Positions 19,418 through 28,542 of a DNA stretch of 58,351 nucleotides are shown here, in pieces. This DNA is from Verrucomicrobiia bacterium (GTDB lineage: Bacteria; Verrucomicrobiota; Verrucomicrobiia; Verrucomicrobiales; Akkermansiaceae). The notes below the pieces were generated by a model. The model saw only the letters and a program-made list of their open reading frames with translations, was not told the origin of the DNA and did no database searches. The stretch is taken from positions 1 through 58,351 of the forward strand of contig JAUIGV010000032.1 of the NCBI GenBank assembly GCA_030432565.1. Direction: 5' to 3'. Position numbers and translations under genes: made by a program. Every line of letters begins with the position of its first letter. The first letter of the stretch is position 1.

Positions 19418-19987
19418 TTACCCTCCGAGCAAGGCCTCAAAGAGCTTTCCGGTCGCCTCCCTCAATTGCGCCGTCCATTTGGTCACAAAAACCAGACCCC
19501 TCGCGATCCCGCTCATCTCCGTGCCGCATTTGGCCCAACCTCTCTCATCAAAGCTCGCGAAATCTGCAATCATCCTGGATTCCAGTTCATTCAAATTCCC
19601 GATCACTCTCTCCAGATCGCTTTTCAACCCCGGCACCTTTGCATCGAGGACAGCCTTGCCCAATCCACTCACAGCCTTGGACCGCTCACTCACAAAACCA
19701 TCCACGTTCTGCAAAACCGTCGCGACCGGGGAAAAATAATCCATCACCTCTTCCGGGATCTCTCCGCGTTCATCAAATTCAAGACCCTCGCATTCAATCG
19801 CAGCACGGATCCGCTTGGCGGGAGACTTCAAGACCTCACCTGCAAGGCGGATTTTTTTAAAAAGCTCCTCATCCCCCCCGGCATCAGGGTGATGTTGCTG
19901 GCTGGCCTCGCGGACCAAGCGATCAATCTCCGAAGCTTCCAGTCCCAGCTTCCGGGGAAGACCAAGCAGAGCGAATGGATCAGTCAT
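19418..19987 (-). CDS. hscB: J-domain co-chaperone, HscB-like
   Basis: The 189-residue protein has an N-terminal J-domain (DPFALLGLPRKLGLEASEID, then the HPD motif in SQQHHPDAGGDEELF) and a helical C-terminal region of about 110 residues. This is the HscB layout, where the C-terminal three-helix bundle binds IscU. The J-domain would stimulate the ATPase of the following hscA product. The ATG overlaps the iscA stop codon by four bases. The C-terminal half is diverged from proteobacterial HscB, so the name rests on architecture and gene order. Confidence 0.75.
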   Translation of the reverse strand: MTDPFALLGLPRKLGLEASEIDRLVREASQQHHPDAGGDEELFKKIRLAGEVLKSPAKRIRAAIECEGLEFDERGEIPEEVMDYFSPVATVLQNVDGFVSERSKAVSGLGKAVLDAKVPGLKSDLERVIGNLNELESRMIADFASFDERGWAKCGTEMSGIARGLVFVTKWTAQLREATGKLFEALLGG

Positions 19988-20304
19988 GCCGCGAAACTTT
20001 CACCGCAAGAGCATGTCACCACCGCATTGGGATTACTGACTTTGAAACCGCCCTGCTGAAGATCATCGGAGTAATCCAACTCACTCCCGCTGACAAAAAG
20101 GGCACTTTTGGGATCGATCACCACATTTACTCCGTTGCTGGAAACCATAATGTCCCGATCCCGGGGCCCGTCCACCAGATCCATTTGATATTGCAGCCCG
20201 CTGCACCCACCACCGACAACCGCAATCCGGAGCGCCCCTCCGTCTTTCCCCTGTTTCTTCCAAAGCCCAAGAAGGTGTTGCGAAGCTCCATCCAGAACCT
20301 TCAC
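19984..20304 (-). CDS. iscA: Iron-sulfur cluster assembly protein, IscA/HesB family
   Basis: IscA-type proteins carry iron or a nascent Fe-S cluster to target proteins. The three conserved cysteines are present in VVGGGCSGLQYQMDL and in the C-terminal TCSCGESF. The GTG at 20304 gives 106 residues, almost the standard IscA length of 107, and starts one strand before the conserved core (LDGASQHLLGLW). A TTG at 20379 would add 25 residues that do not resemble the family. The gene begins a leftward operon with hscB and hscA; iscS and iscU are not in the window. Confidence 0.85.
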   Translation of the reverse strand: MKVLDGASQHLLGLWKKQGKDGGALRIAVVGGGCSGLQYQMDLVDGPRDRDIMVSSNGVNVVIDPKSALFVSGSELDYSDDLQQGGFKVSNPNAVVTCSCGESFAA

Positions 20305-20535
20305 CAGCTTCTCGTTTCCTATCGTGTAACCTGCTTTCAAAATATGGGCGGAATCTAACTGACCAGCTTCTCTCCGCAACTCCTGAAACCGAATTCAATG
20401 CAATGAGAAGCCTCAAAAACTCGTTTTTACGAAAAATTCGCGGAACCAAGCGAGCCACCAGCTTGATTTCGCAAGAAAAACGCTGAGTTTTTAATTGTCA
20501 ATGAATCCTGAACTCTCCAATCTACAGACTACGCC

Positions 20536-21585
20536 ATGAAACGCCTACGCCTTTTTCTCACATGCGCCTTTATTGCGCCGCTTTGCGCCGAAACGGTCTA
20601 TACCGTCCCGCAGGGCTACACAAAAGTTACCGTGGCAGCCGGTTCAGTTGCCGATGGACCCAAGCTTACCGCAATCTCTGCAACACTTCTTCAAGATGTG
20701 GAGTTTTCCGGCCCGGTTACCATTGGAGCTTTTACGGATGCTGTTGATCCCGATCCCGATACCCAAGCCGCAACTGTCGCAGGAGTAACCTGGACCGCTA
20801 CCCAGTGGACGGCAGAGCCACACTTGGCTTACCTGACGCTTGCGGATGACCCCGGGAATGCCGATGGAATTCCTCCGGCTGAAAAGGCCTTCCTCATCTT
20901 GGGAAACACAACTTCGGGCGGACTGACCCTCGCTGCTGATTCGGATCTGCTGGTTACTTTCCCCGCTTCTTCAACCATCAAAATCCGGAAAGCGAATACC
21001 CTCTCCTCCCTGTTTGCCAGCGGAGCGGCAGGGATCGACGCTGCCGACCGTGTTTTCATCTGGGACAACGGAAAAGATGGAGGACCGGGATGGTCCAACT
21101 TTCGCTACTCAAGCACCGGAGGAGGAAACTGGGTTAACATCACCGAAAGTTCCCTTGCAAATGATATGGTCGTTTTTCCAGACGAAGGATTATTTGTTCA
21201 GCGAGCTGCCGACACCGACCTGGTCCTCACTCTCTTTGGGGAAGTGCCGGCTGCTCCGCAGGTTGGTTCCGTCGAGGGAATCGGCTTCCTCTCTTCACGC
21301 GTCCCGGTGAACACCGAGTTGCAGAATTTGGGTCTTCAGGATTCGAGCTGGCAAGCCGGTGATCGCGTCTACATCTGGAATCCCCTCGTGGAGACTCCAA
21401 GGTGGGAAGCCCACCGATACTCAACTACCGGGGGAGGCATCTGGATTGACATCCTTAATAGTGTGCCAAGCAGCTCTAAAATCATCACTCCCAGCTCTGC
21501 GGTCTTTGTCGTTCGAGAGAATGGAGTGACCCCAGGCAATGGAGAGGTTACCACCGAACTTCCTTACGATCCTTTTGGAGAGTAA
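20536..21585 (+). CDS. Exported protein resembling the TIGR02597 family
   Basis: The 349-residue protein has a signal peptide (residues 1-18, ending LCAE). After it comes a region that resembles the TIGR02597 family of Verrucomicrobia and related bacteria: a GYTKVTVAAGS start and repeated patterns such as RVFIWDNGKDGG with RYSSTGGGNWV, and RVYIWNPL with RYSTTGGGIWIDI. These internal repeats suggest two homologous halves. Its function is unknown. It is followed after 37 bases by a PEP-CTERM protein on the same strand and the two may share a promoter. Confidence 0.75.
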   Translation: MKRLRLFLTCAFIAPLCAETVYTVPQGYTKVTVAAGSVADGPKLTAISATLLQDVEFSGPVTIGAFTDAVDPDPDTQAATVAGVTWTATQWTAEPHLAYLTLADDPGNADGIPPAEKAFLILGNTTSGGLTLAADSDLLVTFPASSTIKIRKANTLSSLFASGAAGIDAADRVFIWDNGKDGGPGWSNFRYSSTGGGNWVNITESSLANDMVVFPDEGLFVQRAADTDLVLTLFGEVPAAPQVGSVEGIGFLSSRVPVNTELQNLGLQDSSWQAGDRVYIWNPLVETPRWEAHRYSTTGGGIWIDILNSVPSSSKIITPSSAVFVVRENGVTPGNGEVTTELPYDPFGE

Positions 21586-21622
21586 GACGAGCACACAACG
21601 ACATCATATCAACAATCACTAA

Positions 21623-22222
21623 ATGAAAAACATACACTATTTCACTTTTGCTGCTGTCATGTCAGCTGGCACCCTCTCGTCAACCGCAGCCTCGGTGAGT
21701 GTCTCCGGCCTTGTTGAAACGCTTAGCGGGTTCGACGGTAATACGATCAGGGATGGTTCGAGGGTCGAGATCGGTTACTTCCTTGGGGTTGACTCCAGCA
21801 AGGATCCCAACACCTATAGCTTGGCGGATTGGAGTTCCTTTGAATTGCTGGGAACAACATCAACTGGCACCGTATTCTTTGGTCTTATCGAGGGTGGGGT
21901 TGATCTTGAAGGAACAAGGTTTGATTCGGAAACTGACTTCGCTACCGGTCTGCCCGTCCGTGTGGGCCTTCGCATCTTCGACGATTTGGATTCTGGTCGA
22001 TTTAACACCTTCACCACTGGTGGAAATAACGCAATTCTTGAGCTGCCGGATGACTTTGTCCCCGGATCCGGAGATGCTGATCTCACCACCGAGGGCTCTC
22101 AGGTTTTCTGGGAAGATTCAGCAAATCCTTTCCAAACCTCCATTGCAGTACCGGAGCCGACCACATTTTTCTCCGCCCTTGTTGGACTTGGCCTCCTCGC
22201 TGGGCGCCGCCGACGGGCTTAG
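21623..22222 (+). CDS. PEP-CTERM sorting domain protein
   Basis: The 199-residue protein has a signal peptide (residues 1-23) and a C-terminal PEP-CTERM tail: VPEPTTFFSALVGLGLLAGR followed by basic residues. Such tails are processed by an exosortase and the proteins are usually linked to the cell surface or extracellular matrix. The middle is acidic, rich in Ser, Thr and Gly, and has no recognised domain. The exosortase gene is not in the window. A strong terminator follows. Confidence 0.88.
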   Translation: MKNIHYFTFAAVMSAGTLSSTAASVSVSGLVETLSGFDGNTIRDGSRVEIGYFLGVDSSKDPNTYSLADWSSFELLGTTSTGTVFFGLIEGGVDLEGTRFDSETDFATGLPVRVGLRIFDDLDSGRFNTFTTGGNNAILELPDDFVPGSGDADLTTEGSQVFWEDSANPFQTSIAVPEPTTFFSALVGLGLLAGRRRRA

Positions 22223-22243
22223 TATTTGCGCAGAAAATTTTTC

Positions 22244-22281
22244 AAAACCCTCCTCCCTTTCCCGGGACGGAGGGTTTTTTT
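22244..22281 (+). terminator. Rho-independent terminator after the PEP-CTERM gene
   Basis: A stem of ten base pairs (AAAACCCTCC at 22244-22253 with GGAGGGTTTT at 22269-22278) is followed by T residues on the plus strand. The tail reaches the stop codon of the convergent helicase gene at 22280, and the A run on the other side means it may act in both directions. Confidence 0.85.
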
Positions 22282-24271
22282 ATTCCTCCAACATTGCAGA
22301 CATAGCGCTGAAGAACCCGCGAAGCTCCTCCTCGGAGGCCTCCGCACCCATAATATCCTCGTAGTCTTCCTCCTGAATCCAATCCGGATTCAGCTCCCGG
22401 ATAAAACTACTGGATTCACAAGCCTCTTCCTTTCCCCACTTCACCCGGGTGGAACAATAGGTCATTGTCATCCTCTCCTTCGCCCGCGTAATCCCTACAT
22501 ACAACAGGCGCCTCTCCTCATCCCGCGTTCCCTCTTCAATACTCCTTTTGTGAGGCAAAATCCCTTCCTCCAGTCCAACCAAATAAACCACTGGATATTC
22601 CAGTCCTTTCGCCGCATGGAGTGTTATCAAAGTGACTCCGCTTTTCTTCTCCAAATCATCCTCTTTCTCGGCATCAAGTGCAGTTTGATCCAGGAAATCA
22701 CTCAGGCTTTTTCCTTTTTTGATGGCTTCGGTCAGTGACGCAATCGCGGTCCCAACCCCCTCTCTTCGAGCATCCTTCTCTTTATCGGTTTTACATTGCC
22801 GCATCAACCACTCATGGAAATCCATTTCACGAAGCCATTGATCCATCACGACTCCGGCATTCGTGCCATCCACCAGACTCCGGCGGGCCTCTTCCACCTG
22901 CCCCGTAAAAGATCGAATTGAATTCATGACCTTGCTGGAGAGCTGAGCCAGAAACTCTTCATCAATCAATGTATTCCAGATGCCTTGGTCCCTTTCCCGA
23001 CTCCATTCCAAAGCCGCCATCGAGGTGGTATTTCCAATCCCTCGAGGAGGAGTATTAAGAATCCGCAACAGGGGGATATCCAGCTCCGGTTGATCGAGAA
23101 CCTGGGCATAGCTGAGGACATCCCGTACCTCCTTTCGGTCGTAAAAGCTCTGCGCTCCAACCATTCGATAAGGAATCTTCGCCTCACGCAATGCTTCCTC
23201 CATCTTGCGAATCTGTCCGTTCGTCCGAAACAGAACCGCAAAATCCTCCAGAACCCGCCCTTCTTCCCGCTGGGTCACAATTTCCGATACAATCCATTCT
23301 GCCTCCTCCTGATCACCGGGCATGGAAACCAAACGCACCAAATCCCCCCCCGGAATTGTCGGCCGCAATTGTTTCTCCCGTCGCCCCACATTGTGACGAA
23401 TCAAGCTGTTGGCGACTTCAAGAACCGCCTGCGTGCTCCGATAGTTTTCCTCAAGTCGAATAACCTTGGGATTCGGGAAAAATCGCTCGAACTGCAGGAT
23501 ATTCGCGACCTCCGCTCCCCTCCAACCATAAATCGATTGGTCATCATCGCCAACCACACAAATATTGTAGGGCTCGGAAACCAGCTGCTGGAGCAACCTC
23601 ATTTGAAGGCCGTTGGTATCCTGAAACTCATCCACAGTGACGTAGCGATACTTGTCCTGCCAATACTCCCGAACTTCCGGATGCTCCCGGAGAACCTTCT
23701 CCCCCAGAAGAAGGAGATCGTCAAAATCAACCGCATTCTGTGCCCGTAGCTCGTTTTGATACGCCACCGCAATCTCAGCGATAAAATCATCCTCAATTTC
23801 CGAAAGCGGACGTTCGGCATTCTTGGTCTTGGAAATCTCACCCATCACCTCGCCAGGCTTCAAGTTGATCTTCCCGCCTCCTTTGCGAACGATGAGCTGA
23901 CGGATCATCCCGGTTTGGTCACCGCCGGCCATGACCGCAAACTTCTTCTTGTATCCTAGCGACTCGATATCCCGCTTGAGAATTCTCAGACAAAGCGAGT
24001 GGAAAGTGCATACGGTCAGAGCCTGCCCTCTTTTCTTCCCAACCATGCCAATCACACGCTCTGCCATCTCGGCGGCCGACTTGTTGGTAAAGGTAACCGC
24101 GAGCACGTTCTCCGCCTTCACCCCATTTTCCAAAAGCGCTGACATCCGGCAGGTCACCGTCCTGGTTTTTCCGGTTCCGGCTCCCGCCAGGATAAGAACA
24201 GGCCCGTTGAGTGTCAGGACAGCCTCACGCTGTGCTTTATTGAGTGATTCGATGGAAAATCCGGCGGACAT
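22280..24271 (-). CDS. UvrD/Rep-family ATP-dependent DNA helicase (superfamily 1)
   Basis: A 3'-to-5' DNA helicase of the UvrD/PcrA/Rep group, acting in repair or replication restart. Motif I is ILAGAGTGKTRTVT, motif II VDEFQDTN, motif III VVGDDDQSIYGWRGA, motif IV near VIRLEENYRSTQ, motif V TLHAAKGLEYPVVYLVGLEE and motif VI RRLLYVGITRAKERM. At 663 residues it fits Rep/PcrA in size. ATG 24271 is preferred to a TTG at 24298 because the Q-motif (SLNKAQREAV) follows directly. Whether it is the UvrD or Rep orthologue cannot be decided here. Confidence 0.93.
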   Translation of the reverse strand: MSAGFSIESLNKAQREAVLTLNGPVLILAGAGTGKTRTVTCRMSALLENGVKAENVLAVTFTNKSAAEMAERVIGMVGKKRGQALTVCTFHSLCLRILKRDIESLGYKKKFAVMAGGDQTGMIRQLIVRKGGGKINLKPGEVMGEISKTKNAERPLSEIEDDFIAEIAVAYQNELRAQNAVDFDDLLLLGEKVLREHPEVREYWQDKYRYVTVDEFQDTNGLQMRLLQQLVSEPYNICVVGDDDQSIYGWRGAEVANILQFERFFPNPKVIRLEENYRSTQAVLEVANSLIRHNVGRREKQLRPTIPGGDLVRLVSMPGDQEEAEWIVSEIVTQREEGRVLEDFAVLFRTNGQIRKMEEALREAKIPYRMVGAQSFYDRKEVRDVLSYAQVLDQPELDIPLLRILNTPPRGIGNTTSMAALEWSRERDQGIWNTLIDEEFLAQLSSKVMNSIRSFTGQVEEARRSLVDGTNAGVVMDQWLREMDFHEWLMRQCKTDKEKDARREGVGTAIASLTEAIKKGKSLSDFLDQTALDAEKEDDLEKKSGVTLITLHAAKGLEYPVVYLVGLEEGILPHKRSIEEGTRDEERRLLYVGITRAKERMTMTYCSTRVKWGKEEACESSSFIRELNPDWIQEEDYEDIMGAEASEEELRGFFSAMSAMLEE

Positions 24272-24436
24272 CTTGGTGTCAGGAGAAAACTCCGCCAATG
24301 TTCAAAAAACAAGCTCTGGTTGGCAACTTCCCTCGAATTAGCATTTGCCATACAACGTGGCCGTGGCTAACAACTCTCAGGCAGCCAAGACCATCGCTTG
24401 GGGCCCGTTAAACGAAACCCAAAAACTACCAAAGCA

Positions 24437-24880
24437 ATGAGCCAAATCATTCCTCTTATCACGTCCGGAATCGCAGGTCCTCTCGGCGTGCTTCACCTTC
24501 CACGCCTCTGGCAAAAAGCTTCTCTCGACGCCGCTGGCAAGCTCCACAGTGACTACCCCGCAGCAGGCGCTGGCTACGACCAGATGACTCTTGATGCACT
24601 CGGCATCGAGCGCGACGCATTTCTCGCCTACATCAAGGAAAACAAGCCTTCCTACACCCAGTGCGAGCAGTGGATCCTCGACCAAAAAGGTGGCTCTCTT
24701 GATGGAGATGCAATTGACAAGCACAACGCTGCCGTTGTCGGTTACAACCACGACGACGCAACCCGTGCCGCCATCCTCGAGTCCGTTGGCATCGCCGACA
24801 CCGGCGCAATCCTTGACGCCGTGAACCTCAACAACCTTGAGGACTGGCAGGATTTCTACAATGCGGAGATCAAAGGCTAG
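24437..24880 (+). CDS. DUF5069 protein
   Basis: The 147-residue protein resembles the DUF5069 family, which is common in Verrucomicrobia and Planctomycetes and has no known function. Recognisable parts are HLPRLWQKASLDAAGKLHSD and LGIERDAFLAYIKENK. There is no signal peptide. The ATG at 24437 is chosen because the family start follows it; the frame is open from 24398. The gene is monocistronic and ends at a strong terminator. Codon use is strongly biased to C-ending codons, which would fit high expression. Confidence 0.85.
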   Translation: MSQIIPLITSGIAGPLGVLHLPRLWQKASLDAAGKLHSDYPAAGAGYDQMTLDALGIERDAFLAYIKENKPSYTQCEQWILDQKGGSLDGDAIDKHNAAVVGYNHDDATRAAILESVGIADTGAILDAVNLNNLEDWQDFYNAEIKG

Positions 24881-24903
24881 GCCCTTCTTCGGATTTTATT
24901 TCT

Positions 24904-27117
24904 TCAAACCCCGTGGACCTTATTCGTCCCCGGGGTTTTTTCTTGCTCCTTCCAGAGCTGTTTCGCGATCAGAATCTCTTCTTCCAGACTTCGCTCGCTC
25001 GCCTCGCCACCACGGAAAGTTGCGCTTTCATACTGCTTCACCAACTCGCCACAGCCAAGCGGCAAGGAGCGACGCAACCACGTCCCCATCGGCATCGAAC
25101 GGGGCCTCGGCCCCACTCGTTTTGAAAGCCACTTTTCAAAATCTCTCAACAACCCGGCTTTCCGGACTGATTCCTCCCAAGTGTCGGGAACATCACGTCG
25201 TCTCGTTCGAATTAATCGAAAAACCACAAATGCCAGGAAAACGGCCCCGATCACAGCCAGCACATTCAAGACCCGATCGAAAACCCCCGGTTGATCCAGC
25301 CAGAGATTCAAACTCGAGCGAAATCCTTGAAACCAATCGGACAGCCCTTGATACCACGGGCGGGGCTTTCCGAAGGATGACCAGTCCGGAGGCGTCAGGT
25401 CAACATTGATCCACTCACCTCCACGGCAACGCCAGACATCCAGGTCGCCCTGTCGTTCATTCACCCAGGTTCCTCCAACGTAGGCCTCCACCCAGGCGTG
25501 CGCATGCTGTCCCCGTAAAATCCACTCGCTCTCGTCGCTCCCTCTTTCTTGCAGGGAATAACCTGTCGTGTAGCGACAGGGAATTCCCATGCGCCGCATC
25601 AACATTGCGGTGGCACCTGCAAAATATTCGCAATGCCCTTGTCGGTCCACACTCAGAAATTCCGTGATGGGTGCGTTGCGATCAGTTCCCTGCAAAAAGA
25701 GAGAGTATTCAAATTGATCGGTATCGAGGAATGTCATTGCAATCCTGGCCTCAATTTCCCGAAAGTCCTCAACCGAGAGATCCGGAGGTCTTTCGTCGCC
25801 TCCCACCTTCCTGGACAGAGTTCGAGACGGGTGGCGACCGGCCCGAGGCACACTGAGACCTATTTCCTCCAAAAAGTCTTCAAGACCTTTTTCCTCATCC
25901 CTGGGGTAAGTCAAATCCAGATCAGTCGGGTCCAGCTGCATGTGCCCTGAATTTGGGTCCGATTGAATCCGGGCCTCCATCGCATTACGATTCACACCAA
26001 TCATTTTGACCGAGCCCATCGAATTCACCGCCACAATTTCGCTGGGGATTTCTTCAAAACGCCGGGTTCTGCCGGCATGGGGAACCAATTCATCGTCATC
26101 GATCAGCCCTTGAATCCGCCCCTCGACCTCATACTCACGCTCTCGATCCTCCTCCTGAAAAACAAATGTGGCTTCGCCGTCAGGCAGCAGCGTCTCGAAG
26201 TCTCCCGAGAATTCCCGCCCATCCGGGATCTGCTCCTTCACCTCTAGAATTCGGGTTGTTGCCTGCCACATATCACCCAAGGGCTCATTGTAAGTGCCCA
26301 ACTTAAGCAGCCCCGGAATCGGGCCCTTTTCATGAAAATACCGCCACTCGATCTTGGGGCTGAGTTGTAACTCGTGGACCCGGCCCAGCGAGGTCTGGGT
26401 CTGCTGGGCGGAAGTCGCTCGCCCACCGCTCCCGACGTAACTTTTCACGAAGTAATCGTAGGCCTTCACCACACCCCAGGACATTCCTACCGTCATCGCG
26501 AGCGAGCAGAGATATGCCACTCCCCAGGCCTGTGGACGGACCTTGCGGCCACCAAGACTGAAGATCGCCCAGCCCATCAGGATCGCCACGCCAATCGGGT
26601 ATCGAGGTTCAATTCCCTTCAATCCCTTGAGCGATCCCACCCCCATACCGGCCGCGATCATGATCAGAATAAAGACCGGATACCCCAGCTGAATTGAACT
26701 CGTTTCCACCGGGCGCCCCGCCCTGCGATCGGCCGCCGCCTTGCGCCTTGCAATAAAGGAAAAGGTCACCATGGGAATGCCACCTTCCCTGACATATTGT
26801 TGGGCCAGAACCAAAGGCAGCATCATGAAGGGGAGCCACGACAAAAGATCCAGGAAATCAGTCGCACGCAAATCATCTGTTTGCAGCAGGACCAAGGCAG
26901 AGACGATTAGAATAATCACTGACAGCTGCCAGGATCTCGCAAACCCCTTGTCAGTGAAGTCCCAGCGGAGATTGGTCCAGTGACGCCCTTCAACCAAGGC
27001 TGCCGCGATCAATCCCGCCACCGCCTGGTTATGCATCCCGCCCCAAAACAAGAAAGACGCGCCCAAAAGTAATCGCGGCGGCGCCGACAACATTGATTTT
27101 CCGGATTCTCCTCTCAT
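24904..27117 (-). CDS. Transglutaminase-like membrane protein (TgpA type)
   Basis: The 737-residue protein has about five N-terminal transmembrane helices, a large extracytoplasmic domain and one C-terminal transmembrane helix (VLNVLAVIGAVFLAFVVFRL). The transglutaminase core has its Cys-His-Asp triad: Cys near residue 495 in DRQGHCEYFAGATAML, His near 540 in GQHAHAWVEAYV, and Asp near 571 in WINVDLTPPDW. Such proteins, with DUF3488, act as cell-envelope transglutaminases or proteases. Its start overlaps the DUF58 gene by four bases (ATGA). The MoxR ATPase that often accompanies this pair is missing. Confidence 0.88.
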   Translation of the reverse strand: MRGESGKSMLSAPPRLLLGASFLFWGGMHNQAVAGLIAAALVEGRHWTNLRWDFTDKGFARSWQLSVIILIVSALVLLQTDDLRATDFLDLLSWLPFMMLPLVLAQQYVREGGIPMVTFSFIARRKAAADRRAGRPVETSSIQLGYPVFILIMIAAGMGVGSLKGLKGIEPRYPIGVAILMGWAIFSLGGRKVRPQAWGVAYLCSLAMTVGMSWGVVKAYDYFVKSYVGSGGRATSAQQTQTSLGRVHELQLSPKIEWRYFHEKGPIPGLLKLGTYNEPLGDMWQATTRILEVKEQIPDGREFSGDFETLLPDGEATFVFQEEDREREYEVEGRIQGLIDDDELVPHAGRTRRFEEIPSEIVAVNSMGSVKMIGVNRNAMEARIQSDPNSGHMQLDPTDLDLTYPRDEEKGLEDFLEEIGLSVPRAGRHPSRTLSRKVGGDERPPDLSVEDFREIEARIAMTFLDTDQFEYSLFLQGTDRNAPITEFLSVDRQGHCEYFAGATAMLMRRMGIPCRYTTGYSLQERGSDESEWILRGQHAHAWVEAYVGGTWVNERQGDLDVWRCRGGEWINVDLTPPDWSSFGKPRPWYQGLSDWFQGFRSSLNLWLDQPGVFDRVLNVLAVIGAVFLAFVVFRLIRTRRRDVPDTWEESVRKAGLLRDFEKWLSKRVGPRPRSMPMGTWLRRSLPLGCGELVKQYESATFRGGEASERSLEEEILIAKQLWKEQEKTPGTNKVHGV
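24906..24941 (+). terminator. Rho-independent terminator after the DUF5069 gene
   Basis: Left arm AAACCCCGTGGAC at 24906-24918 pairs with GTCCCCGGGGTTT at 24926-24938, with one mismatch, and is followed by TTTT. The right arm is also the 3' end of the convergent transglutaminase gene, whose stop codon lies at 24904-24906. Confidence 0.8.
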
Positions 27118-28517
27118 CGCGTCATTAAGTCCTCCTCAATCAAATTCCACCTCAGCCATTTCACCCCGGAAAGCAAAGCTCCTTCCGGAGCCTCACCCAC
27201 CCCAACCGCATACACAGTCAGCGCCAAACCACTCTCTCTCAAACGATCCAACAGATCCTTTCTTTCAGAACACCACCCCGAGAAGACAACGACGCACGCT
27301 GTCAGTTCATTGGCATGATGCGAAACCAATCGCCCCAAATTTTCATAGTCTCCTTCTTCGGTCCCTTCCACCCGCGCAAGAACCTCCATGAGGTGATCGG
27401 TTCGCGCCACCCCCCGCCCCGCAGTGTATACCTGCGGCTCTTCGTGAACAAACATCAGGTCCAAAAGACAACTCTCCTTCTCCATCGTGGAAACAAAAGA
27501 CGCGGCGACCGAAATTGCCTCTTCGAGCATGTCAGGTCCGGTCTCCTTCAGGCTGGTATCAAGCACCAACCCATAACGGGGAAAACGCAACTCCTCAAAC
27601 TCCTTTACAATCGGCTGGCCGGTCCGGGCCCACGCCTTCCAATGGATCTTGCGCAGCGAATCTCCTTCACGGTATTCGCGGAGCCCCATGAACTCCCCCC
27701 CTTCCCCCTTCACGGTCGAGGAAGTATCAGCCCCGGCCTTCACCTCGGACCGACCACCAAGATCGAGATTGGGAAGATGATATCGCTTGGGAATCACCAG
27801 AACCTCCTCTTCTTCGTTCAAAGTGGGCCGACGACGTTGGAAAAAACCAAAGGGATCGGGAAGTTCTGCCCGAATGTCGCTGAATTTCATCATTCCCCGG
27901 CGAAGCGGCTTCACCGCAAGGTATGTCTTTTTCTCTTCTCCGGGGGCAAGCTCCAGAGGCTTTGAACGCCCCAACCTGATCCACGCCCCCCCTCTGTCCA
28001 CCAACCACTTCCAGCGGTAAAATCGAAAGGCCCGGTCGAAAAAATTGCGATCCTCCTCACCCGGCTCCCTCAAGTGCGCAAACTCCCACTGGGTCGGCCG
28101 CGGATCACTTCCCGCCTCACACAGATAAACCTCACGGACAGTCCAGCTGCCCTCGTTTCGAACTGAAATTCCATACCTCAGAACCTCTCCAACCGCTCCG
28201 GTGGCAGGCAAATTTCGAACCACCGATAGCTTCGCCCGCCTGAGGCACGCCCAGATAAAACCGGAACAAAGCAGTGACAACATGAGCAAGGTCAGAATTG
28301 CAGTAATACTTTCATCGAAATTCGCGCCCAGAAATACACTGGCGCTCCCGCCAAGCATCAAGAGCCAGGCCCCCGGCCTCACCCGCTGGCGGACAAAATT
28401 GCTCACCGCGCTTCCCTGATGATAATTTCGATAAAGCCACCGATCGATGAACTTACCCTTTCTCGTGCCCTCCATTTCAAGAATAAGAAACCACAGCTTT
28501 CCAAGGGTGGCAATCAT
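27114..28517 (-). CDS. DUF58 domain protein
   Basis: The 467-residue protein has two N-terminal transmembrane helices (after about residue 40), then the DUF58 region with the motif YREGDSLRKIHWKAWARTGQ and a von Willebrand factor A-like part (YGLVLDTSLKET). These proteins usually work with MoxR-type ATPases and transglutaminases. The start is uncertain: ATG 28517, ATG 28544 and ATG 28475 are all possible, and 28517 gives a normal length. The divergent lipoprotein gene starts at 28543, so the two starts are about 25 bases apart. Confidence 0.82.
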   Translation of the reverse strand: MIATLGKLWFLILEMEGTRKGKFIDRWLYRNYHQGSAVSNFVRQRVRPGAWLLMLGGSASVFLGANFDESITAILTLLMLSLLCSGFIWACLRRAKLSVVRNLPATGAVGEVLRYGISVRNEGSWTVREVYLCEAGSDPRPTQWEFAHLREPGEEDRNFFDRAFRFYRWKWLVDRGGAWIRLGRSKPLELAPGEEKKTYLAVKPLRRGMMKFSDIRAELPDPFGFFQRRRPTLNEEEEVLVIPKRYHLPNLDLGGRSEVKAGADTSSTVKGEGGEFMGLREYREGDSLRKIHWKAWARTGQPIVKEFEELRFPRYGLVLDTSLKETGPDMLEEAISVAASFVSTMEKESCLLDLMFVHEEPQVYTAGRGVARTDHLMEVLARVEGTEEGDYENLGRLVSHHANELTACVVVFSGWCSERKDLLDRLRESGLALTVYAVGVGEAPEGALLSGVKWLRWNLIEEDLMTR

Positions 28518-28542
28518 GGACAAAACATGCTTCCTTAACCCC

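Noticed and set aside
20536-22222. Mobile element or CRISPR array anywhere in the window
   Set aside because: No transposase, integrase, inverted-terminal-repeat pair or regularly spaced direct repeats were seen; the only tandem repeats are at protein level.
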